From: UBA7236 sp964463165
Lineage (GTDB): Bacteria; Bacteroidota; Bacteroidia; Chitinophagales; BACL12
Assembly: GCA_964463165.1 (NCBI GenBank)
Contig: CAYXBK010000003.1
Coordinates: 186,001-250,000 of the forward strand
DNA: 64,000 nt
Reading direction: 5' to 3'
Below, in pieces: positions 9,020 to 17,901 of this stretch. Position numbers and translations under genes: made by a program. Position 1 is the first letter of the stretch. The number at the start of each line of letters is the position of its first letter. Below the pieces are notes generated by a model. The model was not told where the DNA came from and did no database searches. It saw only the letters and a program-made list of their open reading frames with translations.

Positions 9020-10648
9020 TTATCTCACTGCAATTTTCATTTTTGCAAATGTATCATCTTTAATAGAAGAGAGTGCTTTTAAATATGCAGGATCTTCCTG
9101 GTTTACAATTACCCAATAGGCTTCGAAATTATAAAGGTCACGTGCAATAACTGCTTTAATTGTGAGGCCTAATTTTTCTTCGCATTGTTTGAATTGTTCT
9201 TCATTCATTTTCACACTGTCGCTTTCTGCATAAGCAAAGAAATCACTCCATACTTTTTCATCTACCTGGAATCCTTTATTAAATGCAAACACATCTTTAT
9301 ATTGTTTTAAAAGATTGTCGCGGGTTTTATTTACGTAAGTGAGTGCGAATTGATTTACAACACCTTTACCCACAACTTCTGCATAATAATCTGTTGCCCA
9401 TGATGTGTCGAGCGGAATAAATACATCCGGCATAATTCCACCGCCGCCATAAACCGTGCGCTTACCGTTTGTAAAATATTTTAATGAATCAGGATAATGA
9501 TAAGATGTATCGGAAAATAATTCACCGTCGCGGAAACGCTCATTTAATTCGGAATGATATTGATCGATTCCACCTTCATATGATTTTTGAATAGATCTTC
9601 CGGACGGCGTATAATATCTTGAAACAGTCAATCGCAAAGCCGAACCATCAGGCAATGTAAATGGTCGTTGCACCAGTCCTTTTCCAAAACTTCTTCTGCC
9701 GATCACCAATGCACGATCCCAATCCTGTAAAGCACCTGTTACAATTTCACTTGCAGATGCAGAGCCTTCGTCTATCATCACAATTACTTTTCCATCCTGC
9801 ATGCCGCCGCCACCTGTTGAATAAGCATCCTGACGCGGATAAGCACGTCCTTCTGTATAAACGATTAATTTTTTTTCAGGGAGGAATTCATTCGCCATAT
9901 CTATCGCAGCATTTAAATAACCGCCGCCGTTTCCACGCAAATCGAGAATCAGGTTTTTCATACCCTGTTCTTTCAATTCTTTTTCTGCCTGGCGGAATTC
10001 ATCTGTGGTTGTTGCTGCGAATTTGCTCACACGGATATATCCTGTTGTAGGGTCGGCCATATATTTTGCATCGATACTGTATAATGGAATTACATCGCGG
10101 GTGATTTTAAATTCAAGGCGTTTTTTCGCACCTTTTCTTTCTATGTAAACAGTTACATCTGTTCCTTTTTTTCCGCGGAGCCGGTCTGTTACACCTGTAT
10201 TTGTCATCCCGATACCTGCAACATTTTCTTCGTTGATCTGCACAATTTTATCTCCTGCCATTAAACCTACTTTTTCAGAAGGTCCGCCGGAAATTACATT
10301 CACAACAATGATGGTATCTTTTAATAAATTGAACTGAATACCCACACCTTCGAAATTTCCTTCGAGCGGTTCGTTGGCATCTTCCAGTTCTTCGGCAGTA
10401 AAATAAATAGAGTGGGGGTCGAGTTCGGAAAGCACCTGAATAATGGCATCTTCCACCAATTTGCCGGCATCAACGCCATCCATATAACGGCTGTCGACGA
10501 TCGAAAGAAAGCGGTCGAATTTTTCGGCGGCTTCCGATTCTGTTAATTTCTGCTCTTCAGTTTTGGTTTCTGTAACACTTGTCTGGGCAGAAATACTTTG
10601 CAGCGTGAGGAATGCAGCTGCCACAAATACGAATTGAAATAACTTCAT
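9020..10648 (-). CDS. S41 family C-terminal processing peptidase (CtpA/Prc-like)
   Basis: Periplasmic serine protease that trims or degrades envelope proteins. 542 residues: signal peptide (KLFQFVFVAAAFLTLQSISAQ), helical N-terminal region, PDZ domain (GNFEGVGIQFNLLKDTIIVV through GDKIVQINEENV), then the S41 catalytic core with GSASASEIVTGALQDWDRA carrying the nucleophile serine and RRSFGKGLVQ carrying the general-base lysine. The start is at the second ATG, giving a clean signal peptide. A TAATTTTG promoter element lies 24 bases upstream. Confidence 0.93.
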   Translation of the reverse strand: MKLFQFVFVAAAFLTLQSISAQTSVTETKTEEQKLTESEAAEKFDRFLSIVDSRYMDGVDAGKLVEDAIIQVLSELDPHSIYFTAEELEDANEPLEGNFEGVGIQFNLLKDTIIVVNVISGGPSEKVGLMAGDKIVQINEENVAGIGMTNTGVTDRLRGKKGTDVTVYIERKGAKKRLEFKITRDVIPLYSIDAKYMADPTTGYIRVSKFAATTTDEFRQAEKELKEQGMKNLILDLRGNGGGYLNAAIDMANEFLPEKKLIVYTEGRAYPRQDAYSTGGGGMQDGKVIVMIDEGSASASEIVTGALQDWDRALVIGRRSFGKGLVQRPFTLPDGSALRLTVSRYYTPSGRSIQKSYEGGIDQYHSELNERFRDGELFSDTSYHYPDSLKYFTNGKRTVYGGGGIMPDVFIPLDTSWATDYYAEVVGKGVVNQFALTYVNKTRDNLLKQYKDVFAFNKGFQVDEKVWSDFFAYAESDSVKMNEEQFKQCEEKLGLTIKAVIARDLYNFEAYWVIVNQEDPAYLKALSSIKDDTFAKMKIAVR

Positions 10649-10672
10649 GTTTATCTGATTTCTTTGATGATG

Positions 10673-10680
10673 CAAAATTA
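10673..10680 (-). promoter_or_regulatory. -7 promoter element (TAATTTTG) of the S41 protease gene
   Basis: Matches TAnnTTTG on the minus strand, 24 bases before the start codon. No convincing TTTG at -33. Confidence 0.4.
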
Positions 10681-10751
10681 AACGCTAAACTATATGATTT
10701 CATTCTTAAACGATATTCATACCAGATTTGGTTTCAATTAACAAAGTTTAA

Positions 10752-10832
10752 CTGGGAGCTGCTGGCTACTGACCACTGGCTGCTGGCTACTCGATCACAA
10801 TTCCTGACTCTTGACTCCTGACTCGTATTTTT
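10752..10832. repeat. CTGCTGGCTACTG and GACTCTTGACTCCTGACTC word arrays
   Basis: Two unrelated word families stand side by side: ctgctggctactgaccactggctgctggctact (10757-10791) and cctgactcttgactcctgactc (10803-10825). The second family recurs at 52266-52298 and 52738-52770. Confidence 0.8.
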
Positions 10833-10840
10833 ACATCGCA

Positions 10841-11728
10841 ATGCGCAATAAGGCTATCGGCTTCATGCTACTTTCCACCATACTGTTTGCATTCATGAAT
10901 GTATTGGTGAAAATGCTGGATGCTATTCCATCCTATGAAGTGGTGATGTTCCGTTCCGTGATTTCATTTCTCATTTCGGGATATTTATTGTGGAAGATGA
11001 ACATAAATCCATTTAAGGCAAAACCGCGATGGATTTTAATTGGCAGAGGCGTGGCCGGATCCTTATCGCTGATGGTGTTTTTTTATACGTTGCAAAAATT
11101 ACCGCTTGCAACGTCGGTTACGATCGCTTATTTATCTCCCATCTTCACAATTTTATTTGCATCGTTTTTATTGAAAGAAAAAATTAACTGGAGACAATGG
11201 ATGTTTTTCCTGATTTCGTTTATCGGCATTTTAATGATCAACGGAATAAAAAAAGATGAATCAACCGGCTTGATCTTATTGGGATTAACAGGTGCTGCAT
11301 TTTCCGGGCTTGCCTATAATGCGTTGCGCAGTTCCGCTGCATTTGTTCCAGCCATGGTAATGGTATTTTATTTACCACTCTTAACAATTCCGATGGTGGC
11401 GCCATTTTGTATTTCAAATTTCGTACTGCCGAAAGGAATTGAATGGGTGTATTTAATAGCGATGGGATTGGTTACACAATTTGCACAATTATATATGACG
11501 AAAGCATACCAGATGGAAAAAGCAGGAAGCATTGCAAATTATTCTTATCTCGGAATTGTGTATGCATTGTTTTTCGGATGGGCGGTATTTCATGAACATT
11601 ATAATTTAATTGCGATCATCGGCATGATCACCGTAGTTGCAGGAATTTTATTGAATTTCCTGTATGTGAACAGAGTTACTTCCGCCAAAAGATTTATGGC
11701 TTATTTCCGGGGATTTCCGGGGATTTGA
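10841..11728 (+). CDS. DMT-superfamily (EamA) transporter
   Basis: Ten predicted membrane helices arranged as two EamA repeats over 295 residues, e.g. AIGFMLLSTILFAFMNVLV, the second-helix start SYEVVMFRSVISFLISGYLL, and LATSVTIAYLSPIFTILFASFLLKEK, whose tail is repeated late in the protein as YLGIVYALFFGWAVFHEH. The family exports small metabolites such as amino acids or purines; the substrate cannot be told. The ATG at 10841 is chosen because upstream codons lie in the GACTC repeat array. Confidence 0.9.
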   Translation: MRNKAIGFMLLSTILFAFMNVLVKMLDAIPSYEVVMFRSVISFLISGYLLWKMNINPFKAKPRWILIGRGVAGSLSLMVFFYTLQKLPLATSVTIAYLSPIFTILFASFLLKEKINWRQWMFFLISFIGILMINGIKKDESTGLILLGLTGAAFSGLAYNALRSSAAFVPAMVMVFYLPLLTIPMVAPFCISNFVLPKGIEWVYLIAMGLVTQFAQLYMTKAYQMEKAGSIANYSYLGIVYALFFGWAVFHEHYNLIAIIGMITVVAGILLNFLYVNRVTSAKRFMAYFRGFPGI

Positions 11729-11843
11729 TGTGGCCAGAACTTTTGTTTAAAAGATAAATATTAAACCACATTCGGGCCTGCCTGCTTTTCGCAGGTTTAA
11801 AACCACCGAACGGGTTATAATGAATCTGATTTATAAAAAAGAT

Positions 11844-13532
11844 TTATTGTTTGATAAAAATTTGTTTCACACTGCTGTTGCCGTCGGTAATTTCTGCATA
11901 ATATGCAGCCGGTGAAAGTCCTGCTACAGGAAGGATAAATTTGTTCAAACCTTTTTCAAGTTGAATGGCAGATGATTTTAATAAAATTCCATTCGAAGAA
12001 TAAATATTTAATTTGCCGGCACCTGAATAATTTGTTGAATAGCTGATCGTAATTTCAGATGTGGCAGGATTTGGTGCGATGCTCATCATTGCATTCGCAT
12101 TTCTTGTTAATGCAATTACGTTTGAATATGCAAAACTCTGATTCAGATCAACCATTTTTAAACGGTAATAAGTTGTGAGTGCTTTTGGATTTTTATCGAG
12201 TAGCTGATAATTTTTTTCAGAGGTGGAATTTCCTGCCGCATTTAAAGTACCGATCTCCGAAAACTGAATTGCATCTGCAGAACTTTCTACAATAAAATAA
12301 GCGCTGTTCTGTTCGTTGTCGGTAATCCAGCTTAATAAATTTCCGCTTGTAATAATATCACCTGTGAAATCCAATATTTCAAGCGGGAGAATTGCACCGG
12401 CGCCATCTACTACGCCATGGATGCGATAAACTGTTGAAGAAATTGCTGCATTAATGCCGGCAATCGTAAAATTGTTCGGGCATGTTTCATATCCGGGAGA
12501 AAAAAACGGAGAAGGAGATGTCATCACCAAAATATTATTCGGATAACCTGCATCTGCAAACCATCTTAATGCACCAAGCCATGTAGAGGAATAAAACGGA
12601 CATTCTGCTTCAAGCACAGGACCGGGATCTGATACAATTGTGTACGAATAACTCGCTGCAGTTCCTGTTGCAAACCATTCAACCGATAACTGACAATTGG
12701 TTGTCATCTGATCGAGAATTCCATCTGCAGGAGAAAAAGGATTTGCGAGAATCGTTGTTCCGGCAATACCATCCGGATCAGTTCCCACATCACAATACAT
12801 CACGGTGCCGAGCATATCAATTGTTCCCGGCTGCACATAACCGATAATATTAGAAGAAGCTGCAGAACTTGTATTGATTTGAAACGGTTCTTCGCCATCT
12901 AAAAATGTTGATTGCACACCTACCGGGTAATAATAATTTGCAGTTCCTGTTACACCACGCCTGAATTTTCCTTCGATATAATTATTTGCGCCGCTGGTTG
13001 CATAACCGCTGATGGATGTTGCAGAAGTATTTCTCAGAAATAATTCATAGGCATACAAAGAACCATTATTTCCATGCGAAGAAATATCAGTTCTGATAAT
13101 TCCGTTTGATTCAAATTGAATACTTCCGGAAGAATTTACATTCACATTTGCATTTAAGGATACGAGTTGCCCGGCTGCAGATTTATCAATTTTCAAATCA
13201 TAAAACTGATTGGTTGTTCCCACGAGCCCGTTCATGGTTCCTTTGATAATTTGTGCAGTACCGCCGGTAAATCTTTCTATTCCGGTCGAAACATACGATC
13301 CGAATGCAGCGGGATAATTTTCCCAGTCGCCGGTTAATTCAATTTCACCTGCATCATTTTGAATTTCTCCACCGTTATTTGAAATATATCCGTTTACATA
13401 CAATGTCGGCATTGCACCTGAAACTCCGTCCACATATATTTCTTTACCGGTTGTATTTCCTTCCACATACAATTGCCCGAATGCCGGAGGCAACAGTGAA
13501 ATGAAAATGAGTATGCCGGTGAATTGTTTCAT
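11844..13532 (-). CDS. Secreted T9SS type A protein, last gene of the fibre-like operon
   Basis: 562 residues. Signal peptide (KQFTGILIFISLLPPAFG), a beta-rich body of no named family (LYVNGYISNNGGEIQNDAGEI; FTGGTAQIIKGTMNGL), the LLSWITDNEQNSAYFIVESS segment that often precedes sorting domains in Bacteroidota, and a tail from SIAPNPATSEITISY to VKQIFIKQ. Thirteen bases separate it from the upstream fibre-like gene, so the four genes 17640 to 11844 are probably one transcript. A surface or adhesive role is inferred from the context. Confidence 0.85.
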   Translation of the reverse strand: MKQFTGILIFISLLPPAFGQLYVEGNTTGKEIYVDGVSGAMPTLYVNGYISNNGGEIQNDAGEIELTGDWENYPAAFGSYVSTGIERFTGGTAQIIKGTMNGLVGTTNQFYDLKIDKSAAGQLVSLNANVNVNSSGSIQFESNGIIRTDISSHGNNGSLYAYELFLRNTSATSISGYATSGANNYIEGKFRRGVTGTANYYYPVGVQSTFLDGEEPFQINTSSAASSNIIGYVQPGTIDMLGTVMYCDVGTDPDGIAGTTILANPFSPADGILDQMTTNCQLSVEWFATGTAASYSYTIVSDPGPVLEAECPFYSSTWLGALRWFADAGYPNNILVMTSPSPFFSPGYETCPNNFTIAGINAAISSTVYRIHGVVDGAGAILPLEILDFTGDIITSGNLLSWITDNEQNSAYFIVESSADAIQFSEIGTLNAAGNSTSEKNYQLLDKNPKALTTYYRLKMVDLNQSFAYSNVIALTRNANAMMSIAPNPATSEITISYSTNYSGAGKLNIYSSNGILLKSSAIQLEKGLNKFILPVAGLSPAAYYAEITDGNSSVKQIFIKQ

Positions 13533-13545
13533 TTATTTAACGGGC

Positions 13546-14955
13546 TTACATGTTTTCAAGATTTGTAATCATGAATTCGATCTCTGCAATTTTTTTCTCT
13601 TTTGTGATTGCAGATATATGCGTATCAGAATTGATCAGTTCAATACCTTTTTTCAGACGGTCAATGATGAGATCTTTATGATCTCTGATTTGTTTCTCAA
13701 GAGATTCTGACTGATCATGAATTTCCTTTAAATAAATTGCCTGATCTTCAGCACTCACCCATAAAGCAGTTAATAATTCTCCGAGAGATAATTTTCCGTT
13801 TTCATTCCATTCGTCTCTTCCGGGTATGGATGGCAAATGCCGGTAATCGGCAAGGAATTTTTTTAATTCATTTAAAGTGAGATGACGGTAAGTATAACAA
13901 TTTGTCATATCTTCTTCTTTCACTTTCCCGTCGAAATATTCATCAAAAACAAAATCACTCAGAAGTGAATTATCATCATATACACTTTCAGCAGTTACAC
14001 TTCCCGGGCCATGATTTGTTGCGCCGTAAAATAATGTCGGATTTCCAACCACAAGTGCATCCGTAAATTTATAATAAGTATCAACTCCGGTAACAGCAAT
14101 TGCACCTGTTGTTCCAAATCTTGTCACAGGCCTGCTTGTTGATGCCTGTGGTGAAAATGCACCGGTGCAAATTGTAGGTGTAAGATCGGCAAAATAACCA
14201 TAAGCTGAATTATATGCATAACCATTATCAAGCTGCACAACGCATCCCGAAAGGATGGCTAAAATATTATTGTTCCAGCAAACTTCAACGCATAAATTTG
14301 AAGTGCCGTCCCAGTAAAATGGAGATGCAAGTGTGTAATCATTATTTCCCGCCAATAAAGTATAACTGGCGGTTGTATAAACTGAAGTTAAACCTGTTTC
14401 ATAACCCGTTAAAGAAGTTGTAGCGGTATTTTTCATTTTAATTTCCAGGTTTGCTATTGTGTACACTCCCGGAGCAATTACAATAAATCCAACCATGGTA
14501 ATATTTCCGGAGCATAATCCTGCCGCAGTTAATTCCGATGCACGATATAATAATTGTGTTCTGTCGCCACCCCACCATGTATTGAACGGGCTTGCAAGAT
14601 AATTTGGCATTCCATAACCTGTTGCAGGATTTGATCCTTCAAATACTCCCACAGTAACCGGAGATGTACAACCTGAATAAGCGGTATAATCACCGTTATT
14701 GGATGATTCGCTGTTTTCAATTTTAATATAAGCCGGTGTTGATGTTCTTCCTTCATGATATCCGGAAGTGGAATTCCATCTTATTGTGCCGGGAACCGGT
14801 GTTGCAGCGGCGCCGCTTCCTCGAATAATAATTGCGCCGTTGATATCCAGTTTTTCCTGTGGTGTTGATGTGCCGATCCCAACATTTCCCTGCGCAAATA
14901 CAATTGCAGGAAGTATGGTAAGAATAAAAAATACGATGTGAATGCGGCGGTTCAT
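13546..14955 (-). CDS. Fibre-like secreted protein, paralog 3 of 3
   Basis: 469 residues with the same plan as its two upstream neighbours: signal peptide, N-terminal GNVGIGTSTPQEKLDINGA motif as found in phage-fibre-like proteins of Bacteroidota, a jelly-roll-like domain (TPFYWDGTSNLCVEVCWNN counterpart: SPFYWDGTSNLCVEVCWNN), and a C-terminal segment LSDFVFDEYFDG, HRHLP-like YRHLPSIPGRDEW, then a coiled coil to the end. That C-terminal block resembles regions of peptidase-S74/tail-fibre-type proteins, but an S74 catalytic core is not evident. No T9SS tail. Longest coiled coil of the three paralogs. Confidence 0.78.
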   Translation of the reverse strand: MNRRIHIVFFILTILPAIVFAQGNVGIGTSTPQEKLDINGAIIIRGSGAAATPVPGTIRWNSTSGYHEGRTSTPAYIKIENSESSNNGDYTAYSGCTSPVTVGVFEGSNPATGYGMPNYLASPFNTWWGGDRTQLLYRASELTAAGLCSGNITMVGFIVIAPGVYTIANLEIKMKNTATTSLTGYETGLTSVYTTASYTLLAGNNDYTLASPFYWDGTSNLCVEVCWNNNILAILSGCVVQLDNGYAYNSAYGYFADLTPTICTGAFSPQASTSRPVTRFGTTGAIAVTGVDTYYKFTDALVVGNPTLFYGATNHGPGSVTAESVYDDNSLLSDFVFDEYFDGKVKEEDMTNCYTYRHLTLNELKKFLADYRHLPSIPGRDEWNENGKLSLGELLTALWVSAEDQAIYLKEIHDQSESLEKQIRDHKDLIIDRLKKGIELINSDTHISAITKEKKIAEIEFMITNLENM

Positions 14956-14968
14956 TTTTTTAATCAGC

Positions 14969-16366
14969 TTAATTTTTTTTCAAGTCTTCTATTAATAACA
15001 ACAGCTCATATATTTTTTGTTGTTTTGTTTCCGCAGGCATTTGTTCATCCTGCTGAATGAATTTTATTTCTTCTGCATATGCCTGTGCCAGCGGATCGGT
15101 TGCCATGGCAATTAAATTTTCCATGGATGTTATTTGTTCATGTAATTCTTTAATATATAATGCATGTGTTTCGTATGTAACCCACAATTCAGTTGCTAAT
15201 TTTCCGACCGAAGACTGCCCTTTTAATTTCCATTCTTCTCTTCCTGTCATGGTTGGCAAATGCCTGTGTGTTTCCATGTAATTGATCATATCTTCCAGAG
15301 CAAATTGCTGATAGTCTTTATATTTTTCTGCATCATCGGGATGCAATGTGCCGTCGAAATAAGTATCAAATACATAATCACTCAACTGAATATTTTCGTC
15401 GTACACCGATTCTGCCGTTAATGTACCCGGTCCATGATGTACATAAGGTGCAGGTAAAACAGGATTACCCACAACTACTCCTTTTTCATAATATAAATAA
15501 TCATCAATTCCGGTGATTGCTCCTGCTGTATTTCCGGTAAGATATACGACAGGCCTTGCCGTTGAAACACCCGATGCTGCAGCAATTACACATCCTGCTC
15601 CGGTTGCAGCCTGTGCATAGCGTGTACCATTAAATCCCACAGGTGAGGTCCAGTCAACATTTGTATTTGTTGAACCGGTTGAATTATCGTAACAGATTTC
15701 AATTAAAAGATTTGAAGCACCATCCCATGTAAAAGGTGTTGAAAGCACGAATGTGTTTAATCCGGTTGCAATCGAAAAAGATGCAGGCCCGTAAACGGTA
15801 GATAAACTGGTTTCCCATGCTGTTCCAACAAGTGATGTTGTTGTTGTGAGTTTCATTTTAATTGTAAATCCGTTTATTGCACCAGGAGAACCGATCGTTA
15901 CAACATTCCATGCTGCTTCAGTAATATTGCCGGCACATAACCCCCATGCGAGTAATTCGGATCCGAGATATAAATATTGAGCACGCTTATCTGAATATTG
16001 CGTTGCAAAAGGTGTTTCATTTGGGCCGGTACTTGTTCCGGTGATGGCGCCGATATTTACGTTTGTAATATAGCCGCAGGAAAGTCCGGTATAATCTCCG
16101 TTGTATAAATATTCATTATAATTTTCAGTTGCTGCCCACGTGCCGGTTGATAAATATCCGTCGTGATAGCCTGTTGCAGAATTGTATTTAATTGTTCCTG
16201 CAACCGGTGTAGCCATTGCTGCATTACCACTCACAATAACAGCACCGTTCACATCCAGTTTTTCAATCGGTGTGTTTGTGCCGATACCAACTTCACCTTG
16301 TGCGAATATGTTTGCTGTGAATGTTGTTGCTGCGATTAATAATACTATTCGTAAATAAACTTTCAA
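14969..16366 (-). CDS. Fibre-like secreted protein, paralog 2 of 3
   Basis: 465 residues: signal peptide (LRIVLLIAATTFTANIFAQ), GEVGIGTNTPIEKLDVNGA motif right after it, jelly-roll-like middle (TPFTWDGASNLLIEICYDN), then LSDYVFDTYFDG, ETHRHLPTMTGREEW and a coiled-coil end (ELHEQITSMENLIAMATD). Five bases downstream of paralog 1 and thirteen upstream of paralog 3. The layout suggests trimeric fibres; this is inference from family resemblance. Confidence 0.78.
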   Translation of the reverse strand: MKVYLRIVLLIAATTFTANIFAQGEVGIGTNTPIEKLDVNGAVIVSGNAAMATPVAGTIKYNSATGYHDGYLSTGTWAATENYNEYLYNGDYTGLSCGYITNVNIGAITGTSTGPNETPFATQYSDKRAQYLYLGSELLAWGLCAGNITEAAWNVVTIGSPGAINGFTIKMKLTTTTSLVGTAWETSLSTVYGPASFSIATGLNTFVLSTPFTWDGASNLLIEICYDNSTGSTNTNVDWTSPVGFNGTRYAQAATGAGCVIAAASGVSTARPVVYLTGNTAGAITGIDDYLYYEKGVVVGNPVLPAPYVHHGPGTLTAESVYDENIQLSDYVFDTYFDGTLHPDDAEKYKDYQQFALEDMINYMETHRHLPTMTGREEWKLKGQSSVGKLATELWVTYETHALYIKELHEQITSMENLIAMATDPLAQAYAEEIKFIQQDEQMPAETKQQKIYELLLLIEDLKKN

Positions 16367-16371
16367 ATAAT

Positions 16372-17640
16372 CTATTGGTCTGTGATTAATTTATTTAAAT
16401 CCTGTTGTAATGTTTCAAGTCGCTGATTTAATTCGAGGAGATATAAAATTTGTGTTTCGGAAGTTGCCCAGAGTTGCGTACTCAATGTACCGGTTGAAAA
16501 TGTGCCGGATGCATTCCATTCTGATCTTCCGTAAATTGTGGGGAGATGTCTGTTGTCGATGATATATCGGATCATTTCATCAATTGATAATAATTGATAA
16601 CCGGCATGTGCCGTTGCATCTTCTTCATTTAATGTACCGTCGAAATATGCATCAAAAATATAATCGCTTAATTGTGTATTGTCATCGTAAATTGCTTCAC
16701 CGGTAATTGTGCCGGGCCCATGATGTTCGTATGGAGATGGAATAACGGGGCTGCCGAGTATAATTCCTTTTGAAAAATAATAATAATTATTTGCTGTGAG
16801 GTATGTTCCGTATGTTAAACCTGTTAATCTGATAACGGGTCTGTTTACGGAAGTGACCGGGCTTGTAAACGAAACGCAGGGTGTAAGAGAAGTACCTGTT
16901 TTATATGTTGTTTTATTATATCCTCCTGAATTATCAATTTGCACGAAAGAACTTAATCCTGTTGTTGTATTATTATAACATATTTCAATTACCAAATTGC
17001 TTGTGCCGTCCCAATAAAATGGTGTTGTAAGTGTAAAATCATTATTGCCAAGTACAACAGTAATTGAAGATGGTCCGTACACAGAAGTAACTCCTGTTTC
17101 CCATGAAGTGGTGAGCGAAGTAGTAGAAGTGTTTTTCATGCCGATGGCATATTCACTGTACGATGCAGCGCCCAATGTTGTAACAATAAATCCGACAGAT
17201 GTGATATTGCCTGCACAAAATCCTGCGGTTGTTAATTCAGAAGCTTTAATTAAATATTGAATTTTTTTATCGGCTGTTGTTTTGTAAAACGGTGATTCAG
17301 TTGTTGCAGTTGTAACATATGTTCCAACTGTTGTGCTGAGTGCAGCGCCACATCCTGTACTAGCGTATGTGCCGGATACATAATCATAATCATTTTCTTC
17401 TTTTCTCCATTCACCGGAACCAAGCCATCCTTCGTGCCAGCCAACTGTTGTATTATATTGTATTGTTCCTGTAGCAGGTGTTGGGGAAGTTGCTTCACTT
17501 CTGATTATTAAAGCGCCGTTTACATCAAGTTTTTCCTGTGGAGTAGTTGTGCCAATACCAACTTCACCCTGTCCAAAAGCTGCGCTGAAGGATAGAATAA
17601 ATAACAATAAAAGCTGTGTCAGAAGAAGAGCTCTTCTCAT
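16372..17640 (-). CDS. Fibre-like secreted protein, paralog 1 of 3 (first gene of operon)
   Basis: 422 residues with signal peptide (RRALLLTQLLLLFILSFSAAFG), GEVGIGTTTPQEKLDVNGA, jelly-roll-like domain (TPFYWDGTSNLVIEICYNN), LSDYIFDAYFDG, DNRHLPTIYGRSEW and a short coiled-coil tail. It lacks the longer C-terminal helices of paralogs 2 and 3. A well-spaced TTTG...TAAATTTG promoter lies 20 bases upstream. Function unknown; a surface fibre or adhesin is plausible. Confidence 0.78.
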   Translation of the reverse strand: MRRALLLTQLLLLFILSFSAAFGQGEVGIGTTTPQEKLDVNGALIIRSEATSPTPATGTIQYNTTVGWHEGWLGSGEWRKEENDYDYVSGTYASTGCGAALSTTVGTYVTTATTESPFYKTTADKKIQYLIKASELTTAGFCAGNITSVGFIVTTLGAASYSEYAIGMKNTSTTSLTTSWETGVTSVYGPSSITVVLGNNDFTLTTPFYWDGTSNLVIEICYNNTTTGLSSFVQIDNSGGYNKTTYKTGTSLTPCVSFTSPVTSVNRPVIRLTGLTYGTYLTANNYYYFSKGIILGSPVIPSPYEHHGPGTITGEAIYDDNTQLSDYIFDAYFDGTLNEEDATAHAGYQLLSIDEMIRYIIDNRHLPTIYGRSEWNASGTFSTGTLSTQLWATSETQILYLLELNQRLETLQQDLNKLITDQ

Positions 17641-17659
17641 TTAAGTCGCAAAATCTATT

Positions 17660-17689
17660 CAAATTTAAACCTTCTGCCGGATTTTCAAA
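17660..17689 (-). promoter_or_regulatory. Bacteroidota promoter (TTTG-N18-TAAATTTG) of the fibre operon
   Basis: On the minus strand TTTG is followed after 18 bases by TAAATTTG, close to the Bacteroidota consensus TTTG-N19-TAnnTTTG. The predicted transcript would start about 13 bases before the first ATG at 17640. The rest of the 260-base divergent region shows nothing else recognisable. Confidence 0.6.
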
Positions 17690-17901
17690 TTTTTTATACA
17701 AGTTTTTTCCTCACATTTTATTGGCAACAAAAAGTTTTATTTGATGCATAAAAAGCAATTTACTGTAAAATCATTGCAGTTCTAGTTATATGGATTTTTT
17801 TAGTAATTGAAATCAAGATTCCGGGAAATTTTTTCAGAAAAAATTTTGAAAATCAATCTGAAGATTTTTAGATTTCAGAAGTTTTCACGGATTGCGACCC
17901 T

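Noticed and set aside
11844..17640. Fibre-like genes considered as a prophage tail module
   Set aside because: No capsid, terminase, tape-measure or lysis gene is near; the genes have signal peptides and share an operon with a T9SS protein.
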